Source: Pyronema omphalodes (Eukaryota > Ascomycota > Pezizomycetes > Pezizales > Pyronemataceae). Taken from it: a DNA stretch of 64,000 nucleotides. The notes beneath the pieces are model-generated. The model was not told where the DNA came from, made no database searches, and worked only from the letters and a program-made list of their open reading frames with translations. Within the stretch, counting starts at the first letter, position 1, and the number at the start of each line of letters is the position of its first letter. A program made the position numbers and the translations under genes. The stretch is from the NCBI GenBank assembly GCA_024516155.1, contig JAJJXM010000042.1:496001-560000 (forward strand), read 5' to 3'. This document shows, piece after piece, positions 45,087-56,146 of this stretch.

Positions 45087-45770
45087 ATGTTCTCACTAAT
45101 CAAGAACTCTATTCTTGGCATGAATGATCAGAACAACAATAAAGAGACTGAACAATGGGTGATAAAATATCTCTATGGATGCTCTGATAAGGAAAACGTT
45201 CTAGATGCGCTTATCATTACCGGCAGCCAAAACAAAGCAAACCTAGCCGCCCGAACGTATCTCGTTGAACAAGCAGCCATCGGCATCTCCCCATTGTGGA
45301 TCACTCTTTCTGGGGTCTGCTTATACATCAATCCTGCGAATCCCAATCCGACGAAACTGGAACATGTGGTCGGGGCTTGGGCGGAGCCATGTCCAGCTGG
45401 CTATCAAAAGCATGATCGAAGATATTCGGATAGTGAATGTCTGTTCTCGTCGATCAATGTATTGGCACGGGCTGTTTTGTCAGCGCAGAGTGCAGGCACC
45501 CCCAAAACAGCAGCGGAACATTTCAATATTTACAAACTACATTGCGGGCCTAGATCAAAGGACAGAGAACATCGAATCTTGGCGGGCAGAAAAGCCGAGC
45601 GGCAGGAAATTGTCCGCTTGAAACTTGAGGAATATTTCATCGAAGAGTGTCACATTAAAAAGGCCGAGTTTCAGAACATCAATGCGATGTAGGATATTTG
45701 GTCTAGGCCCAGTATTGAGGGTGTGAAGCCGGGGCAGTTGCTTCTGGTCTGGGCAACACCGGCGTTTTAG
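45087..45770 (+). pseudogene. Family B, copy B4, interrupted by a nonsense codon
   Basis: The frame is complete relative to B6 (227 codons) but TAG at 45690-45692 replaces the CTG of GMLDIW, leaving 201 residues and losing the conserved end (RPSIEGVKPGQLLLVWATPAF), which is still encoded in frame behind the stop. B4 is the tandem-duplication partner of the intact B6 and otherwise nearly identical. A shortened protein is possible. Confidence 0.75.
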
Positions 45771-47206
45771 GTTTCAGTGGTGTGGTTATTTCTGGATTCT
45801 CTTTTGTCAAATCTTCAGTTTTGTATGTACTGATTTCGAGTATCAAGTATCTTTTGATCATAGGGGTTTGACCAAAGGTGCACTTTGGACCTTGATGCGG
45901 ATGTCGAGGCCAAGTACAGAGCGTTATACTCAACCCTCCAGCACACCGCATCTCACACAATCACCTACGCCGAACTAACCTCCATCTAAGCATGTCGGTT
46001 GTCTAAGGTTATGCCCCTCAGCTTTCACCGCACTATAGTCGACAAGTCCGACTGTATCTCAGAGTATATAGTTCTCAGATGATACATTAATCAGAGTACT
46101 GCAACTCTGTTCCAAAGGATATCGCTAAGCGAAGTGCTATGGAGTGGAAATGCCTAAGATTCGTGAGCCGTCCAGAGAGAACTGAGAAGCGAAGGAGGAG
46201 GGTCCAGAGTTCGGCATGGTCGGATCGATCCATCCGGTCCTGTTGCAGCTGTGGACTGGGCCGGGCATCATTTACGGTCCTGTATGGTAGCAGGACTAGG
46301 ACGGGCAGTCTTTGAGGCACCATGGACTGGACGGACCATGACTGTGGACATGAATGGTCACTCGGAAGTGACTTTTTTACAATGGCTCATGATATTTTGC
46401 TAAGAAAAATCTGACGCATTGGACTAATCAAAGCCAGCTATATGTGATTTAAAGCGAAGATAACTAGATAGAGAGAATATTTATACTGCAACCGTACCGT
46501 GCTAAGCAACATAAATGATATCAAACTACCGTAGGCAATCACACTGTTTTAGAGCTGAGCGTGCACCTGCGGTGTTGAGGGAAGGTCTTACCAAAATGTA
46601 GCATAAAGGGTCCATGTGCAATAGTAATAAAAATAAGTCACCGCTACGGCCCATAATATCTGACAAACTCGAAGCAAACCGCCACTGGGAAACTAGCTTA
46701 CTTAGAAAACCCACGGTCCCGCCGCCATCTGGGGTTTAGGCGGTGGTTTCAAGTACTGTGGCAAATTTGCTATTCTGATTTGAACCATGAGCACAATGAA
46801 AGACTGGATACTTGTTTACTTCAATGACATTCAATTGTGGCCGTATCTGGAGATAGTTCAGGTACCGTATCTATATTGCAATGGTCCGCGAGATGGGTCG
46901 ACGAATACTCGAGCAATTTCCAAAACATGAAGACCATCGTAAGCCTTGGAGCCTCTGGAAAGGGTTTAGGTGGTGGTTCAAGTACTGTGGCAAATTTGTT
47001 CTTCGCTTCTGATTTCTTGTGGAGAAAGTTATCAATTAAAGCTATCAGTTTTATGAGTCACATAGATTCAGCCCATGAAGGTAATTTTTTTTCCAGAATT
47101 ATGATATATACCTAGGATGAAAAAATAATCCATACTTAAAACCAATACATACAAAAATCAAACCCCGACAAAATGAGAATCCCACCTAAAGCCACTCCAC
47201 CACAAC
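45771..47206. other. Spacer between the convergent genes B4 and B5
   Basis: No gene is supported. GGTCCGTCC-rich stretches near 46200-46340 and a twice-occurring block (TTTAGGTGGTGG, AAGTACTGTGGC; near 46737 and 46967) suggest old mobile-element sequence. The match in copy 2 is 56831-58644. Confidence 0.5.
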
Positions 47207-47890
47207 CTAAACCCTCGGTATTGTCCAAACCAGAAGTAAATCCCCCGGTTTGACACCCTCAACACTAGGCCTAGACCAAATCTCCAGCACCGCATTGACA
47301 TTCTGAAACTCCGGCTCCTTAATACCGCACTCACCCACAAAATATTCCCCAGTCTTCAACCTAACCATTCCCTGCTGTCCAGAGCTTCCAGTCACCCTGC
47401 TCCTATACTCCCCATCCTTAGATTTAGGCCCACAATACAGTTTATTAATAACAAAATCCCCCGTTATTACTTTCGGTAAACCCGCACTGTGAGCTAACAA
47501 CACAGCACGTGCTAATAAATTTATCGATGAGAAAAAACATTCGCTATCTGAATATCGTTGATCATTCTTTTGATAGCTATCTGGACATGGCTCAGCCCAT
47601 GCTCCTATCACATTTTCCGGTTTAGTAGGATGGGGATTCGTGGGGTTGAGGTATAAGGAAACGCCACAGATGGTGATGCATAAAGGGGTGATGCCGATGG
47701 CTGCTTGTTCGACGAGATACATCCTGGCGCCGAGGTTGGCCTTTTCTTGGCTACCGGTAATTGTAAGTGTATCCTGGACGTTGTTTTTATCGGAACATCC
47801 GTAGAGGTACTTTATGATCCAGGTTTTGATTGTTTCTTTTTTGTTTCTGTCGCTCAGGCTGAGAAGAGAGTTTTTGATTAGTGAGAACAT
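47207..47890 (-). CDS. Family B protein, copy B5 (227 aa, second subtype)
   Basis: The start MFSLIKNSLLSLSDRN matches the other copies; the frame is open further upstream, but that part covers the promoter and leader. Blocks kept: IKYLYGCSDKNNVQD, SGVSLY-type ICGVSLYLNPTNPHP, AWAEPCPDSYQKN, RYSDSECFFSSIN, LYCGPKSKDG, RPSVEGVKPGDLLLVW. The end IPRV instead of TPAF and a GSSGQQGMV insert-like block distinguish the B5/B7 subtype from B1/B4/B6. It is convergent with B4. Confidence 0.7.
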   Translation of the reverse strand: MFSLIKNSLLSLSDRNKKETIKTWIIKYLYGCSDKNNVQDTLTITGSQEKANLGARMYLVEQAAIGITPLCITICGVSLYLNPTNPHPTKPENVIGAWAEPCPDSYQKNDQRYSDSECFFSSINLLARAVLLAHSAGLPKVITGDFVINKLYCGPKSKDGEYRSRVTGSSGQQGMVRLKTGEYFVGECGIKEPEFQNVNAVLEIWSRPSVEGVKPGDLLLVWTIPRV

Positions 47891-48035
47891 GTTGAGATGG
47901 TGTTTATGTGTATTGATGGTATGTAAGACGGGCAGGATAAAACTGGTTTTGATTGAACTGTCAGAGTATCGGGGTATTTTGCTTGGTGATAATTGGTGAT
48001 GGAGAGAGAGGATGGACGGGACTGAATGATGATGG

Positions 48036-48058
48036 CTTTTATATTGTGATTCACGTGA
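48036..48058 (-). promoter_or_regulatory. Promoter of B5: TCACGTGA plus TATA box
   Basis: TATAAAAG on the minus strand (48036-48043) with TCACGTGA (48051-48058) upstream, the same spacing as before B1. Distance to the ATG is about 145 bp. Confidence 0.7.
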
Positions 48059-48239
48059 TTGCACAGATGGGTTAATGTTGGAATAGAAGATGAAGATTCT
48101 ATATACGTGTATTGAATAATAAAATGTTTGATGTAAGAAGAGGTGATGAACTGCATTGTTCTCGGTGACACTGTGTATACAACAGAAACGAACAAACTTT
48201 GGATACACTGAATTTCGGTTCTTACCTATATCATTATTC

Positions 48240-50033
48240 CCTATTGTTATACATATTCTTCCTAATGTAACTGGTACACCATTTTAATGTCTAAGCCGAA
48301 AACAGAAGGCCTGTCTTCGTTTTGGCTACCGTGTGCATGAGCAGTACACCAGTGTAATCCGATCTCCTGCTGTGTTAAGTTACCAAGTCTGAAGTTTTCG
48401 GAATCAATGAGTGAACCGACCCTCTCAAATCCTGCATCTTCAGCAGAATTTTGGTTTTCTCGAGGGCGAGTTTTTCATCGTCTTAGGCCCCGAAATCCTG
48501 TTGAAACATCGATTGTGATAAACTGTTTTTCCAAAGTGATTTTTGATATCTATAATGAAATCCACCTCTTACATCTAATGCCATTTTCAACATCGTTTTA
48601 TATGTCACGAGATAGAAGTTAGCATTTAAATTTTTCTTTTAATCATACACTCCTCGAGACCTTCAAGGCCTATGCGAGACAATGGACGTTCACAATGTCA
48701 TGTCCGTGAATGTTTCGCGAGTACCTAGTGCTTCCACATGATCATAGATTCGCATACCAGCATGATAAAAGCCATCATCCTCAATCCACCTCCAGCACAT
48801 CCAGCACATCCACCGTCTCCTACAAGCCGCGGGGGGGGGGGGGGGGGGGGGCGGGGGGGCGGGGGGTATATGCCATATATCAGGAGGAAGTCGACGAAAA
48901 TTTCCTGTCCTATTCGGCTTGCATACAAGTTGCGTCAAGTCTCAAAAGATTCAGGTTGCATTTTGCAATATCAACAATGACTGAATGGAAAAGCAATTTT
49001 ATAAATCACAATCCCAGCAGCTTGCCATGGGCTGAGCAGGCTGCAGCTTCTTAAGTGTACTTTGAAATACCGGTGATAGGTAAAACTGTAGGAGAGGAAG
49101 AAATATGTTCGGGTGGACGAGATACCATTGTATAGTCTAGGCCGGTCGCGGTATATTTGATGGGTTAGACAAGGGGACAGAATGAATATTTATATAGGAG
49201 GTGATCGTATCATCGTAAGTATTTTTTTTCGATATATGGAGATTTGTACATGATGAGGTAATGAGGTAATGAGGTAGTGATTATTCCCGAGGACTTTATA
49301 TTCCCACGTCTTATATGCGATGGAAGTACATTCTCGTAAGAACGTGCATGGTAAATTGCTTCAGTTGCCGTAGCATCAGTCGCACTATATGATCTTTTGG
49401 CCACGAGGACGGGATACCTGGATTTTCTTTTCCTGCATAGGCCTTTCAGGCCTCGATCAGTGTATGATATAAAACAAAACAAAACAAAACAAACAAAACA
49501 ATATAATGCTCGAAAAGTTTTTTTTTTTTTTTTTTTTTTTCACACAGCAGATGGATAATATACCTCTGCCCATTAATTCTACCTTCTACAATATTCTAAA
49601 TCTCTAGACTAACCGGAAAACCTGTGATACCCACGTACTTAAGAAAATACATCAAACTACCCAAAAAGACTTTTCATCAGATCTATATAAAAAATAAGCC
49701 ATACCAACCACAGCCTTAACTCACATCAGAAACCATAAAATCCAACCATAAACATCCCATATCTTCCACCTCCCCAAGCCCTAAAGCCGCTCAAAGTTCA
49801 GCATGGTCCGGTCCCATCTATGGAAAAAAGGACTCAACTGCAGCTGGACTCCGGACAGCTTTTCTGAATTAATTCAGCAGCTAGCTAGCTAGCTAGCTAG
49901 CTATCTTCCCAGTATCAGTTCGGTATGAGTGGGCAATGACATTATAAGCCAGCTTGGCAATGAGGTTTTCAGCGCGCTGATCACTACAGTAGCTCCATGC
50001 CCGTGGACCTTCCACAATCTATTTTACGTAAAC
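48240..50033. other. Non-coding spacer of duplication copy 1
   Basis: It holds a member of the AGAAGGCC foldback family (48240-48400), a G21 tract continued by GC-rich bases (48831-48866), an AAAAC repeat (49476-49500), a T tract (49518-49540) and a GCTA repeat (49871-49902). No gene is supported. Confidence 0.55.
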
Positions 50034-50372
50034 ATGCACACCCCACGGCAGGTGCTGGCTTTATGTGCAAAGGCGCTTAAGTCAACGTCGGAAAACGAGG
50101 AAGCACCCGCGCGCCTGGATCGAAGAAGCGAAGAAGCGAAGAAGCGAAGAAGCGAAGAAGCGAAGAAGCGAAGAAGCGAAGAAGCGAAGAAGCGAAGAAG
50201 CGAAGAAGCGAAGAAGCGAAGAAGCGAAGAAGCGAAGAAGCGAAGAAGCGAAGAAGTGAAGAAGCGAAGACGGGAAACACATGGAGAAGAACTCATTCTA
50301 TATAATGATCGATATATAGAGAACACAAGCAAGTCGACTCCATCCAGCGAGGGGATATGCGCAGCGCGCTAA
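50034..50372 (+). other. Open frame through an 8-bp VNTR, copy 1 (doubtful gene)
   Basis: The first ATG of the frame gives MHTPRQVLALCAKALK followed by RSEEAKKR repeats, encoded by about eighteen GAAGAAGC units. Because the unit is 8 bp, three units make one 8-residue period and all three frames are open. Copy 2 at 61408 has about eight units and continues in a different frame behind them. Coding is therefore unlikely. Confidence 0.25.
50121..50270 (+). repeat. GAAGAAGC tandem array (about 18 units)
   Basis: Nearly perfect 8-bp units, one with GTG in place of GCG near the end. Confidence 0.95.
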
Positions 50373-50961
50373 AGGCAATAATAACACCCACGTCCATAAC
50401 ATCCACATCCACACACAGCTCGACAGACAAATCTTAATACTCCAGTTTGACTGATATCGTATGGTTGCGGTATAGGTATTTCTTCTGGATACTGCTCTTT
50501 CGGTCTTTATGTTCCATCGATCCTCCACCTGAAACACTTTTCGATGTATCATTGCTGCTGCAGGTTTGGGTTTAGGTGATGCATTCAAGTGCGGCGGGGA
50601 TGGGGTGGTCGGGGGTAGGTGGGCGGATGGATGGAGATGGAGATGGAGATGGGTGGGGAAAGGGCGTGGGGAGGGGGCAGTGGTATCATTCTATCATCTC
50701 TTCATCTCTTCATCTCTCACCAGCTCTGAGTTCAACACACAAGAATCCTCCTCACAAAATATCCTTAGCCGTATCAAAAATAGTCGTTTCGAGTGGCTGT
50801 TAATCCTATTCACGGTCCCAAGCAAGACTATCGGTCCTAGTCTCATGGTCCTTCCAGTCCACAGCAGCACCGGCTCACCCGAGAATTTCGTCGTTGAATT
50901 AGATATATAACCAAGGTTTAAGTTGAAGTTGAAATCTTATGGTGTAATATATTCTTTATCT

Positions 50962-50985
50962 GTCTATCTATCTATCTATCTATCC
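50962..50985 (+). repeat. TCTA microsatellite at the duplication joint
   Basis: A short TCTA run lies directly before the start of duplication copy 2. The corresponding place at the end of copy 2 is the long array at 62275-62402. Confidence 0.85.
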
Positions 50986-51308
50986 ATCCATGATTCAGCG
51001 ACATGAGGATTAGTGAATGACGCGAGTAACCCACTGAAGAGTCGCCGGCAATACAATGTACAGTAGTCAGCATTAACATTCGGCTTACCCAAGGTGCGAA
51101 TTTCTAGTACCGGATGACAAGTAATAATAGCCTTTTATCAGAATAGCTCTACAAAGATGCGGATTTAATTGTTGTGCCTGACGAGAGTTCGCGGATATTA
51201 GCATTTTTGAAACCTCTGGGTATAATTAATTGCGCGCTCAACGTATTAGCTACGGTCATAGAATCATGAATACAACGCATCCCGTCCGCTCTGCGCTATT
51301 TAAGCATG

Positions 51309-51521
51309 CTATCGTCCGGCTAGTACTGTCGTGGGTCCCCAGACGGGAATCCCGGATACTGTAGTTTTTGTCCATCTGATAGATGATGCTTTTTTATCAG
51401 TCGGATCATTTCCAGTGAGTTCACAGCTGTCAAAGACGTTGGTGAAGCTCTTCAAAACCAACTCGCAGAGAAGACTTTCAACTCTTATCTTTGACTGGCC
51501 CAAAAACCCACACATAGGCAA
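51309..51521 (-). pseudogene. Decayed reading frame, third copy
   Basis: Matches 41010-41234 with further substitutions (CGFLGQSKIRVESLLCELVLK). No intact gene. Confidence 0.3.
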
Positions 51522-52215
51522 GACCGAAGAGTATGTATCTATTAGCCATGCTGCATAGTCGAGGCATAGGGTTCTGGAGCCGCAGCAATGATATCCCTTC
51601 GAGCTACAGCTAGAGGAAAATCTTGTGAAAAATCACTTTCTATTACCGTCTGAAATTCTTAGATATCATCCTACAACGAGTGCCAACGACCGGGATGGAT
51701 AAATACTCTGAGTTTGAGAACGACATTTTACTTCAACCCTGTGGTACATGTATTCAGATCCAGTTGTGAAAAGCAAACACTTACGGCTCATTTGGCTGAC
51801 TGAAGACCAGAGTCATCATCAAATGTCCGTGATTCTGTCATTTAACCATCACCCCTTACCCCGCAATCTGTGGATTACTGGCTTGGTTTTTTCCATGAAC
51901 ATTTCTGAAGACTCTTAAAGGTTACATATGTCTACTACGTATCTGTATTGACGCATAAGCGGTATCCACAACCACAATCGTAGTGCGTACTCAGCACAAA
52001 CTTTTGCCACGGGCTCAGTATATAATCTCAGCCTTTTCCCTCACTTTACGAAACTACACCATTTCCTATTCTTATCCATATTATTTCTAATGCTACTGGA
52101 GATGCGGGGGTGCGGCCTTTCGATGTCCACTTTCAGAAGGCCCGTCTTCGGTTTCCCTAGTACGGGATTATCACACCTGCTTGAGAGACATTCAGGGCGG
52201 ACCTTCTAAGCTTCT

Positions 52216-52991
52216 TTGCGTTAGGCCCCTTTGACTATCGTATCAGCAGTGTACAAATATATGGGGACAAAAGAAGCGGTCGTGGAGAAGAGGAGGAAAA
52301 GAGACTGAGGGTAAGGTGCTCCCATGTCAGAAAGTATCTGATATGAGGTTCCACAACGGGTTGACTCTCAGCGTCAAACTCGACCTGCCATTTTGATTCA
52401 ACTTCAAGAAGATCCCCTTGTTAATGCCTAATGTTAAAACAGATGTGTAGTATTGATATATGTATCTTTGTGGCTATCATAGTTTGTCGTTCGCTATGCT
52501 TGATAACGTAACAGGCTATCAATCGCTCTATATATGACAATTGACACACACTCCATCAAAAGTTCATATCAACTAGAAGAAACAGCCGTTCAATTTCTGT
52601 ATCAAGTGCATCAGTCTGAGACGGATATCCGATGAAATTACGGCTCGATCTTTTCTTCAGTTTTCTGTATCACCACCGCTAGTTTCAATAGAAAAAAGGG
52701 CCGTTCTGGATCTCATTGCTGTCGCCGTTGAATTGCTGCAGAAATTTTAGATGATTTGGAAATGTACATAAATAGCGCACTGTCAGAGTATACCCCTCGT
52801 TCGATTGAAGGGGGGGGAGGGGGGGGGGGGAGAAGGCATAGCTGAATGACGGAGTCATGGACCTTTGCTGCTGACAAAGGTCTAGTTAAACCAGCCTGAC
52901 GAGCGTTAATTATTGCTTTCCGTAGTTAACACTGAGCATATGATAGAATAAGGAGTTGAAGCAACTCCGAGGGATCTTTCAAAATGTAGTA
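52216..52991. other. Spacer between foldback repeat and partial A module
   Basis: Copy of 41943-42703, without a supported gene. It contains an interrupted poly-G stretch near 52811-52831. Confidence 0.5.
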
Positions 52992-53322
52992 TCATCGTGT
53001 ATTGTTTTTGTGTAGTATCTGGATGCAAAGAATGTCTTTTTAATGCCAGTGGTGATTGTGGAATGACACGAAAGGCGCAAGAAGAGCGTCGATGGAGGAT
53101 GTCGTCGATGTGCAGATGAAGTGTCAGATCTGGTGGAGCATACAAGGACAAGTTTGTAGCAGCTTCAGCCTTAATACTCCACCTCCAAGTTCCCGGCCTT
53201 CTACATAGACGCTCTTCTTTTACCTCCCGTGAAGTTCCGCAGCCTCCACTGACACCAGACGGAAATTCGTTGCATCCTGATCCTACACCAAAAACGATAC
53301 ACAATCGTAAGCCACACAGAAC

Positions 53323-53383
53323 ATGTTTGCCTCGGAAGCTCCATTCATGGATATATGTGTGCCCTGTACGATGGATCAGGGCC
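53323..53383 (+). pseudogene. Family A, 5' fragment (about 20 codons)
   Basis: The A start (MFASEAPFMDICVPCTMDQG) and its full upstream region from 52992 are present, but the gene breaks off within GATCAGGGCC and continues into hAT transposon sequence (CGCATCTTC). The joint shares GCC between both partners. A complete A gene (A5) follows 700 bp downstream. Confidence 0.8.
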
Positions 53384-53750
53384 CGCATCTTCAGGGCCTT
53401 GTTGGGGTTCTAGCAGGGCGTTGAATCCAGGTGGTATGGTGGAGAGGACGCTGGTAACGAAACTCATTATCGGTCATTGGAGAGAAATAGCAGTGTAAGG
53501 TAAAGTTGGGTTTTGTAGGTCAAGGGAAAATGATTTAGGCAAGATATATAGGAGGATTGTTTGCCTAGTCAGTTCAATCAGTTCAATCAGTTTAATTGGT
53601 TCAATCAGTGCACTGCAGTTACCTGGTTCTATGGAATCCTCAAAACTGAACCAAATGTGTATCCGGGACACCAAAACTGCACCAACTCACTGTGGATTTT
53701 CAGTTCAGTTTACCTGGTTTACAAGCTGACCCGGTAAACTGGCCATAAGA
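53384..53750 (-). mobile_element. hAT fragment between the partial and the full A gene
   Basis: It runs from inside the hAT interior (sequence found near 3700) to the truncated end GGTAAACTGGCCATAAGA, where A module 5 begins. The far end of the element is missing. Confidence 0.75.
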
Positions 53751-55737
53751 TTATCGTGTATTGTTTTTGTGTAGTATCTGGATACAAAGGATGTCTTTCT
53801 GATGCCAGTGGTGATTATGGAATGACAAGAAAGGCGCAAGAAGAGCATCGATGGAGGATGCCGTCATTGTGTAGATGCAGTGTCAGATCTGGTAGAGCAT
53901 ACAAAGACGAGTTTGTAGCAGCTTCAGCCTTAATACTCCACCTCCACGTTCCCGGCCTTCTACATAGACGCTCTTCTTCTACCTCCCGTGAAGTTCCGCA
54001 GCCTCCACTCACACCAGACCTACATCTGTTGCATCCAGATCTTACACGACAACAATACACTATCGTAAGCCACACAGAACATGTTTGCCTCGGAAGCTCC
54101 ATTTATGGATATATGTGTGCCCTATAGCATGGATCCGGGCCACATGCAGAAACCGATTCTTGCTACCAGATGTCGGGACGCCTGTGAACACTCTTGTCTG
54201 GATTGCAACGACCGGTTACAATCAATACCATTTTGCGAATGCGAACACTTGTCAATCGGGACCGAGGAGTGGTTCGAACCTCCGCTGCATACGCACAGTC
54301 AGCCAATTCCTCTCACTAGGAACGAGTCGACAACGATGAGCGATGATGAACGACTACGCATGGTCCATTCTCCGGCACCACGAAAGACCGTGACCTGGGC
54401 TTCGTCAAAAGAGGTACGACTATTCTATAAAAAGCGGCCGGTCTCAGAATCTTCCAGACCAAGCAGAAGTGTATTGAGAGGCAACACCGAGGAAACGGGT
54501 AAATCTCAGAAAAACCGATGGTGGAGTCTGAGCCGCCTCATGACTATTTTCAAACCCCCCTTGTATACTACTAAGTGGGAGGATTTGCCAGATGGTGAGG
54601 ATGGGGATGTCCAAGATTATAGTGACTAAAGAAGTAACTTCTTGATGGAGTATATTATTTTTTGGTGTCATGTTTTTTTGGCGTTTTTATCTCGTGTTTT
54701 CGTTTTTTGTTCTTATCTTGTGTTTGTGTTCTAGGCTTTCGTGCTTCTTTTTTATGTGTTCTTTTATAATGTTGAAGAGCTGCTTCAGATGTGTTGTGAC
54801 GTTGATAATAACGGATGCTATGATTTTATAAGGCGAGAGCTGCTTTTGTGTATTGCAACTAATTCCACTGTTTAATACCTATGGTTTCTTCGTACAAGGT
54901 CTTTCGGAGTGAAGCAAATGCAGAATATATCCATGATTGACAATTTCATTGAGGAGTCTGGGATAAACTTGGCAGCACGTGTAGGTTGGATGATCTTGAT
55001 TGATGGTCGGTCATGTGGGGATACCTTATATATATCCTCGATTGATGGGTCACGTGTTTGATCCTGAAGGTATTCCTTTTTTTTTTCTCATGCGGTGTCC
55101 CGTTACCGTTATGGCTCTCGGAATATTTTAGGTCATGCTGCCGGTTGGCTATGGACTGATTTATTCCATCCAACATAGTAGAATGAAACACGCACCTGAT
55201 GTATATCCGGAACATATTCTACAAGAAAAGTAAATGAAAAACATAACAGAATCCATCTTACGTGTGCCGAAGAGAGGATAACCAAGAGTGAAAACGTTAT
55301 CATGTATGGATAGCGGTGCTTCGTATGCCCGTGATATGATATACAATGCCACTTCGGGGGCTAGACCATTATCTGCTGTCCAAGGAAAACATAATTAATG
55401 AGGCTATCTGCGCGTTAACCGAGCCATTCTGACTCACTGTCCATCCACAGCTAAGTAGCCTAAGCTAACTCGTCGATTTCGTCGGTGACTGCGGTTGCAA
55501 CAAAGACGAGTGATAATCGTGATTCTTGGGGTTTCTCCGATACATGAAGCACTCTATGACGTAAATGGCTATATCACGAAAAAAACTCTCATTCCTTGTA
55601 CTCAGTATGTGAATATACGAATCTGACTTTGCATGAAATATTCTAGTATTCCACTCCCACACGTTATCCTAGCTTCATGATCGGCTACATCTGTTCCTCT
55701 CCCAAGTTCGGAATTTGTACCCCCCCCCCCTCCCCCC
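53751..55737 (+). repeat. A module, copy 5 (plus orientation)
   Basis: Begins TTATCGTGTATTG after the hAT end and closes with a poly-C tract broken by one T (55720-55738). Confidence 0.85.
54081..54629 (+). CDS. Family A protein, copy A5 (182 aa)
   Basis: Full length. The N-terminal half carries the most changes at Cys positions: CVPYSMD instead of CVPCTMD, an extra Cys pair in ATRCRDACEH, and IPFCECEH. The C-terminal half keeps KTVTWASSKEVR, RWWSLS, LYTTKWED. That contrast suggests the C-terminal module is the constrained part. The inverted repeat upstream is present. Confidence 0.65.
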   Translation: MFASEAPFMDICVPYSMDPGHMQKPILATRCRDACEHSCLDCNDRLQSIPFCECEHLSIGTEEWFEPPLHTHSQPIPLTRNESTTMSDDERLRMVHSPAPRKTVTWASSKEVRLFYKKRPVSESSRPSRSVLRGNTEETGKSQKNRWWSLSRLMTIFKPPLYTTKWEDLPDGEDGDVQDYSD

Positions 55738-55980
55738 CTCTTTCGGACTGCAAACTCATAGGGCATACAGCTATACTTGTCATCTCAAAATACCATCTTA
55801 CTAGATCCGAGCATCCGAACTTCAGTGAATGGTGGATTTATTCCTCTGTGTTGTGCCCACTGTGAATAATGTGATCCGCCCCGCGTCCTTATGTCGAATA
55901 TTTTATTATTCAATACATGTACATAGAATATTCGTCTTCCTTTCCAACATCAATTATATGTGTAATCACATAAGGCGCAG

Positions 55981-55988
55981 TATAAAAG
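55981..55988 (+). promoter_or_regulatory. TATA box of B6
   Basis: TATAAAAG about 160 bp before the ATG, preceded by TGTAATCACATAAGG at the place of the B1 palindrome. Confidence 0.65.
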
Positions 55989-56146
55989 CTACAATAGTAC
56001 AATAGTACAATTCTTCAGTTCTGTCAATCCTCTCTTTTTGTTGCCGATCATCACAAAGTACAATACCCTGATAATCTCACAGTTGAATCAAATCCCGGTT
56101 TATACAAACTTTACATACCGTCAACACATATCAACATATTTTCAAC

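Larger units (their letters stand above)
40705..50985 (+). repeat. Tandem segmental duplication, copy 1
   Basis: The whole segment matches 50990-62270 in the same orientation. Order: decayed frame, foldback repeat, A module 4, B4 (plus), B5 (minus), poly-G tract, poly-T tract, 8-bp VNTR, TCTA microsatellite. It lacks about 440 bp present in copy 2 near 57770-58210 and the hAT/partial-A insert of copy 2. Confidence 0.85.

Noticed and set aside
47891..48208. N-terminal extension of B5 (and 59329-59595 of B7)
   Set aside because: It covers the TATA box and leader; all other copies start at MFS.
50024..50332. Minus-strand frames of FFASSLLR repeats over the VNTR
   Set aside because: All six frames of an 8-bp GA-rich repeat are open; this is a composition effect.
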